In this document: piece after piece, positions 59,047 to 64,000 of the stretch
How the letters are laid out: each line of letters begins with the position of its first letter
How positions within the stretch are numbered: the stretch's first letter is position 1
DNA from: Eutreptiella sp. 'Long Island Sound 2002'
Lineage: Eukaryota > Euglenozoa > Euglenophyceae > Eutreptiales > Eutreptiaceae
DNA length: 64,000 nt
Direction of reading: 5' to 3'
Assembly (NCBI GenBank): GCA_964036045.1
Contig: OZ038390.1
Location: 41,424,525-41,488,524, forward strand
Program-made: the position numbers and the translations under genes
Notes under the pieces: model-generated
Databases searched by the model: none
Told to the model about the DNA's origin: nothing
The model's input: the letters and a program-made list of their open reading frames with translations, nothing else

Positions 59047-60385
59047 ATGACAACAGTGGATGGCCTTCTTCCTCCAGTTTTGGGCGGAGCTGCTGCTCAC
59101 CTCGTTTCCGATCCTAGAAAAGTTCAGGGCACCCCACCTGCCTTGGGCGGTGCTGCACAGCTGCTCTCTAGCAAGCCATCTGGACGTAGATTTAGTGGAG
59201 AAGTTCACGCAGAGCCCCATGGACGTAAATTCAGTGAAGATGCTCCTGCAGGACCTTTAGCGCCAAGAAAGCACCAGGTTACATTGGAAGCTGTGCAATT
59301 CATTCGTCCGCATTTCCAAGGCAGAGGGAATAGTGGACGGAGTGAAGGGTAGGTGATATTTGCGGCCCGAAGTACCTTGCGGACAGAGGTTTGAACATGC
59401 CTGAAGCCTCCCATGGCTACCGAAGAGATGCCTCTGATTAATCACTGCCATCATGATTTTTTTGTAAATACTCGATACTTCCTTTCGCCTCTCTGGCTGT
59501 GGCAAGGATTGCTGCTGGTTGCAGCTGAGAGGTGGAACGGGCTGCGACAAGCTCGGAGGCACCTGGTCTTGGCATTGCGGGAGTTCAGCGTTGGTACTGT
59601 CCCTGACATCGGCTGCTGTTGGCCTTGGACAGGTCAGCCGACCAATAAGCCAATGATTGCGTTGAGAGGTGGGGAGTCGGGTTTTGCAAGCTTGTAAGAG
59701 CACCCCTTTTTTGGCATCACCGTAGCCTCATGCCCAGGGCTGTCGTTGGGGCATTGTGACCGTGTTGCTACTTGCTACTTGTTGCGCATGTGATTGCTGA
59801 GTACAGCCTTAGCCTGATGGCCGGTGGAGGCCAAAAAAAGGTAATCGACGGCAGTTGGAGCACAGTGCCCGAAATGGAATCAGGAGGTGTTTTTCTGTCT
59901 GTTGAGAAGGGTAAGGACAGCGCTGTTAATGCTGGCTGCGCTGTGTGCTGAACTGCAGTCCATGTGCAAGTGCACTTGACAGTTGACTACCTGTTCTATT
60001 GTGTTCTCACAAATGCTGCCTCCCATTAGGAACCAGCAACACCCGATGCAACAGGACCTGCTGGAGCTGGAGCAGCGGCGGCGGCAGCGGCAGTGGTGGC
60101 AGCGGGGCCGAGCAGCCACAGCCCCAAGAAAAGCGAAGAAACGCAGGAAGAGAACGCTGAAGAGCCTGAAGAGACCGAAGAAGTTGAGGAGGAAGAGGAG
60201 GAGGAGGAGGAGGAGGAGGAGGACACGGTGCCCAATCCGGGGGCTGTGCCAGCGGAGTCCCCCTCTTTTGCCCCAGGAGTGGTGGACAGTGACGTTGCCA
60301 GCCAGGCTGAGAGCTCCTGCTCTGCTGCAACAAGCACGCCACTTGGGGAAGTCCTGGACACACGACTTTGGGAGGCAGCATTCAG
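59047..60385 (+). CDS. Hypothetical protein with acidic tract, multi-exon model
   Basis: Proposed exons: 59047-59348 (donor AAGG|GTAGGT, phase 2), 59807-59840 (acceptor GAGTACAG, donor AAAG|GTAATC, phase 0) and 60030-60385 (acceptor CCTCCCATTAG; possible donor TTCAG|GTGGTC). Every junction keeps frame. The first exon has internal repeats (PPVLGGAA / PPALGGAA; GRRFSGE / GRKFSED). The third has an Ala run, SPKKSEETQEE and a Glu run of about 12, then a Ser-rich section. A fourth exon from 60615 (acceptor CATCTGTCACAG) also joins in phase 2 and would run to TGA 60957, but it crosses the repeat at 60810-60945. No family recognised; a nuclear acidic protein is possible but unproven. Confidence 0.35.
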
Positions 60386-60476
60386 GTGGTCTTTGTTTTT
60401 GAGTAACGGGAAGCAAGCAGAGGTCCCAACAGTATCCCAGGGGCGCATTCCTGTTCTGTGCATTCGGGACAACATA

Positions 60477-60560
60477 TACCCTGCCCCCCCCCCCCCCTTT
60501 GAAATCTCCCCGCCCCCTTGCAATCCCCCCCCCCCCTCCGGGGGGGAGACCGTCACTTCA
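60477..60560. repeat. G/C-run hairpin repeat
   Basis: TACCCTGCCCCC with a long C run, then TTTGAAATCTCCCC, TTGCAATCCCCC, and GGGGGGGAGACCGTCACTT. The left end is nearly the inverse of GATTTCAAGCGGAGGGGGCAGGGTA... at 60917-60941. Confidence 0.6.
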
Positions 60561-60809
60561 CTGTTTTGCTAAGCAATAGCTATTGCGGTGGTTTTTGTTC
60601 CCCATCTGTCACAGGCAGGTTCTTACATTGCTTTCCCATTACTTTGAATCAGTCACCTGTGTGTATTCTCTGATATTCTCTGTCCAAGGCGGTACAGGGT
60701 GTACAGGGTGTCGTGTCCCTTTTTCAGACCCAAGATGTTTTCTCTCGGTGACTGTGTATGGTACCACTCACGCACACTTGGTGCGCATGTGTTGGCCACC
60801 GTTGTGGGG

Positions 60810-60945
60810 CCTTGAAATACCCTTGCAATCCCCCCCCCCCTCCCAGGGGGGAGACCGTCACTTGGCGACCGTCTCCCCCCCCCGGGGGGGAGACCGTCGC
60901 GCGCTATTGGGGGGGGATTTCAAGCGGAGGGGGCAGGGTACAGAG
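60810..60945. repeat. G/C-run hairpin repeat with inverted ends
   Basis: It starts CTTGAAATACCCTTGCAATCCCC and ends GGGGATTTCAAGCGGAGG then GGGGCAGGGTA. In the middle, GGGGGGAGACCGTCAC is followed by GACCGTCTCCCCCC and again GGGGGGAGACCGTC, so a very stable hairpin can form. Confidence 0.65.
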
Positions 60946-60957
60946 AGCAGTTGTTGA

Positions 60958-61820
60958 GACACGCGCACCTGCACGCACTTGCTTGTGTTCTTTTCTGGGT
61001 GTCTGCTTTTCTTTAAGAGGTACCTCGCCTCTGTGTGGTTGGTGGGTGGATGTATTTTGTCACGGCTGTGGAAGGTGGTGCAAGTTGTGGCACCTTAGCC
61101 CTTGTGTGCGCAATGGGGGCGGCACCCCCCGCTTATGCAACAACATGAATGCCCAACTACCACCTTGAAGAGAGGTTGGTAGATCAAGCGTAGGCGCAGG
61201 CACCATACGACCCCCCTTTTTCGGGGTCATTTGCGTAGCATACCCCAATGGGTCATATCTGATGTCTACCCCCTTGTAAAATCATCACGTTGGGAGACAA
61301 AATAATCCCCCAATGAATTTTTCGATTTGACCTCCGCCCCCTCCCGGCCTCCCAGACCCTGGTGCCACTTTTTTGGGAAGGTTGGGGGGGGGAGGGGGCT
61401 GTACCTTGTTGCGTATTGTGGCCGCTGTGCGTTGATTTAGACCCAGGTTCTGCATAATTTTTTTCGTGTACATGGACCCCCTAACCAATGGCGGGGGTCT
61501 CAGGTTCAAACTCCGGGTACCCCTGGTCGGCCCCCCATGGGCCGTTGCCGGTGAGGACCTAGCCATTTTTCAGGTTGGCATGCATCGGCACAAAATCTTC
61601 GAAATTTTGACTTTTTCCGAAATCCTCCCGTGGTCTCTGGGATGGGTTTGGGTGATCATTTGGTGACTATACAGGTATACTTGAGCACCAATTGGGACCC
61701 GCATAATGGCTGCTAGGCCCACGTGGCCTGGGCCATGGGCGTTTGGTAACGGTTCTGTTGGGTTTGGGGCCAATTGTGGCCGTTGTGTTTGCCGTCTGCA
61801 TGCCCCCTTCTCTCTTCGAG
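60958..61820. other. No supported gene
   Basis: Nothing recognisable. A B-box-like GGTTCAAACTCC near 61504 has no partner A box that I could find. Confidence 0.4.
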
Positions 61821-62027
61821 GTGCACGGCCGAAAGCAATAGAATTTACGATGGATTCGAATGTGTCCAGTTGTTGAGACAGCCCGAAGAGTGTGTAACAC
61901 CCTGCTTTCCTGCTTGTTTTCCTAGGACCAATTCCAGGGTATTGCCCAGACCAAGCGCTGTGTCGAAGGCTGCACACACTGTCCCATTATGTCTTCACTT
62001 GGAGCTCGCAAAGGACATGATGCTTAG
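61821..62027 (+). CDS. Cys-rich C-terminal exons of a small protein (partial)
   Basis: An exon following a pyrimidine-rich acceptor (CCCCTTCTCTCTTCGAG) reads RIYDGFECVQLLRQPEEC and ends at TGT|GTAACA (61893). The next exon begins at 61926 after TTTCCTGCTTGTTTTCCTAG and continues in phase 0 as DQFQGIAQTKRCVEGCTHCP, ending in TAG 62025-62027. This gives a C-x9-C pair and further Cys residues, as in helical disulphide proteins of the CHCH type, but the second pair does not have canonical spacing. No start codon exon was found. Confidence 0.3.
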
Positions 62028-63137
62028 CAGCGTAGGTGTGCCTTGCTGTGCCGCTTGTATTGCAAGTGCACATTGGTACAGTGTCCCCCCCTGTAATATC
62101 CCCAATCGCTGTCAAGCCGCCTTCAATCCCTGCCAGTCAGTCTTCAACTGCTGTCAATCAGCCTCCAATTAGCCTTAAACCGCCGTCAGTCAGCCTCCAA
62201 CTGCAGATATTCAGCCTCCTGTCACTGACTACCACCCCCCGCTTGTAGGAGGACCATTCTGGATGAACTGGAGCAATTCAGTGAGTGGTTCATGGCCCCA
62301 GTACGAGGTGACAAAGTGGCAATGGATAACAGAGCCCCTCAATAGGCCAACATGGCCCGCTGCCCACAAAAAAGTCAAAGGGCATATCATCACAAAGGCC
62401 GCCCTGAGTTTTTGGTTGTTGGGCAATATTTTCACATTAGCTGGCAAAGTACTTTTGAAAGACGATTCTGGAATGGAGTACAAGCAGACCTCCGCTTCTG
62501 AGGACGACGTATCGTCGATTTCAAGGAAATGGTGGATGGAGATTAAAAAGTGCTCTGTACGGGACTATACTAGAGGAACGACCAGTACCCCTTTCACACA
62601 GATATCCTCGCTTCGACATGACCTCTAGTATGTCGGCTAAAGCTCGGACCATCTTGCGAGTACCACTGTGCTTGTTCTTTGGCCACATGCACCGCTTTTC
62701 CATGGCCATGGTCAACGGCATACATCCGCAACACCCTGAACTTTCTCCCGCTCCATCCCCCCTTTTTCACCCCTCCCCCATTCCTGCATTCATCGATAGA
62801 AACCACAAATGACCAAGAACAACTGCTCCCGCTGCCTCACAGCAATCCCCCCCCACCACCGCCACAATCTTCTCCACCCTCCTCACTGCCCCAACCCAAA
62901 GAAAATCTAGTGAGAACACCGGACACTACAAGCAATAAGGCCCCACAACACAGGGGAAGGGTGTGACCGATGTGTCCCCACTATCTGAACCTTAGGGCCG
63001 CAGACCCAAATGCCTGAGTGGGATTCAGAGGGAGTAGGTGCCTCTTTTAAATCAAGGGAAACAAATGCTGCATGGGCCAACAGCAGTGTGAAAGCAACCC
63101 AGCATGAAAACAGTTTGGGCGTCCACCTCAGTGATTG
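62028..63137. other. No full gene; one possible exon
   Basis: A short segment at 62249-62342 follows a strong acceptor (ACCACCCCCCGCTTGTAG) and reads RTILDELEQFSEWFMAPVRG to a TAG. It is protein-like but isolated. 62091-62220 is a degenerate repeat of the type CTGTCAATCAGCCTCCAA. Confidence 0.35.
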
Positions 63138-63539
63138 ATGGCCTCAACAACTCCCCACAGCGCTCCCAACGGGGAGGTGCATGCCACAGGGCTTAGGTGT
63201 GTTGCATTCTTGTACCTTGAAGCGAACCCAAACATTGGCTGGGATGGACTTCCCTTCCAGTGGGTGGAGCACAACCAAACGGGGTACCCATTTGCAGACA
63301 CCGCCTCGTACCTGGTGGGAGTTGTTGCACTGCAAGCGCAGCGTGTCCGCACCGTGGTAACTATTAGTGGTCAAACACCGGTGAACCATCCCAAGATGTA
63401 CCCACCCAAACAGTCCATAGAACCCCAGAAAACCTTCGATGCAAGTACACCAGCTGTCTTCCTGGGGGTTTTTTTAATGATTGCCAACAAGCTCCAAAGG
63501 CTTCTGGGTAGTTTTTGTTCTTTCCTGGAGGCCTCTTGA
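63138..63539 (+). CDS. Hypothetical protein
   Basis: This 133-residue frame from ATG 63138 has a protein-like N-terminal two thirds: MASTTPHSAPNGEVHATGLR, FLYLEANPNIGWDGLPFQW, YPFADTASYLVGVVALQAQ. No domain is recognised. A consensus-like donor (ACCGTG|GTAACT at 63357) might end an exon there, in which case the last 60 residues are not translated. Stop is TGA 63537-63539. Confidence 0.3.
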   Translation: MASTTPHSAPNGEVHATGLRCVAFLYLEANPNIGWDGLPFQWVEHNQTGYPFADTASYLVGVVALQAQRVRTVVTISGQTPVNHPKMYPPKQSIEPQKTFDASTPAVFLGVFLMIANKLQRLLGSFCSFLEAS

Positions 63540-64000
63540 TGATTGCAATTATCACCGGGAGGGCTCCGGATATACCCGAAGTGTGCACTGCGCCCGCACC
63601 GCCCGCACACCGTGGCAAGAGCGCCCTCCTGGAGCTCTGATGTAGAGGGGCCTCGGAACTTCAAGTGCTCGCTTAGGCTGTAGATTCCATGTGTGCTGGC
63701 AATTTCCCAACAACCCATAACCCATAAGTGTGTAGGTACATGCAGGTGGGGACTGGCTATAGCAAGATTCCCCCAACCACCACAAGGACCATATTTCAGA
63801 CATGTTGCCCTTCCCTCCCCTACCCAAAGGACCAACCCTCAGTGCATTGTACCGCCGCCCCCAACAAAACAAACAACACAAATGCAAAGGATCCCACTTC
63901 CCACTTTGGTGGTGGAGAGCGTCCTCCAAACTTCATGGTCTGGGAGTGACTGCACGTGAAGCCTGTTTGCGCTGGCATGGGGGTAGATACCACAGGATCA
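63540..64000. other. No supported gene
   Basis: Only short frames in several registers on both strands; nothing recognised. Confidence 0.4.

Noticed and set aside
59880-60556. Minus-strand Ser-rich ORFs opposite the acidic exon
   Set aside because: They are complements of the GAG/GAA tract; the plus strand has matching splice sites and phase.

Overview
This is a eukaryotic nuclear window, most likely from a green-lineage alga. The best evidence is an intact, spliced cycloeucalenol cycloisomerase gene (24966-26508), an enzyme of the cycloartenol-type sterol route. Introns are GT-AG, gene density is very low, and most recognisable protein sequence belongs to transposable elements. I cannot name the species. 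G/C homopolymers of 10-16 bases, (AC)n microsatellites and minisatellites are unusually abundant.

Layout. At 1084-7806 lies a Ty3/Gypsy chromovirus: a short gag tail and a complete pol (protease, RT, RNase H, integrase, chromodomain) in one frame, separated by a single UAG. No 5' LTR is recognisable; a possible 3' LTR start is at 7807. A 53-bp minisatellite (10850-11910) runs into a Mutator-like (MULE) transposase gene (11919-15464), which carries a ubiquitin-like domain ending in RLRGG near its N-terminus and is broken by one in-frame UAG. A purine-rich 21-bp minisatellite (15775-16925) follows it. A small two-exon gene resembling the DUF3128/PANTS-like Cys family is at 17364-18194. Then come about 5 kb without a clear gene, two copies of a dispersed repeat (23153-23930 and 31010-31868), the sterol gene, an 85-bp tandem array, and a remnant ORF that looks hAT-derived with a SAP-like end (to 28655). 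At 32161-33619 a 5'-truncated LINE is bracketed by a 109-bp target-site duplication. From 53892 to about 57790 there is a decayed DIRS-like element (gag with zinc knuckle, tyrosine recombinase, RT).

Host genes. Besides the sterol gene I propose small intron-containing genes at 35916-36813 (basic, Lys/Pro-rich), 38538-39276, 43218-43919 (RING-H2 finger), 59047-60385 or further (acidic low complexity), 61821-62027 (partial, Cys-rich) and 63138-63539. These rest on splice-site and reading-frame phase agreement rather than homology, apart from the RING finger.

The most unusual object is the MULE: a ubiquitin-like domain with a processable-looking RLRGG end, three sumoylation-type motifs, a FAR1-like zinc finger, a MULE catalytic core, and, past the stop codon, a SWIM finger, all flanked by two different minisatellites. 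The genes do not form an operon or pathway; this is a repeat-rich chromosome segment with scattered host genes.
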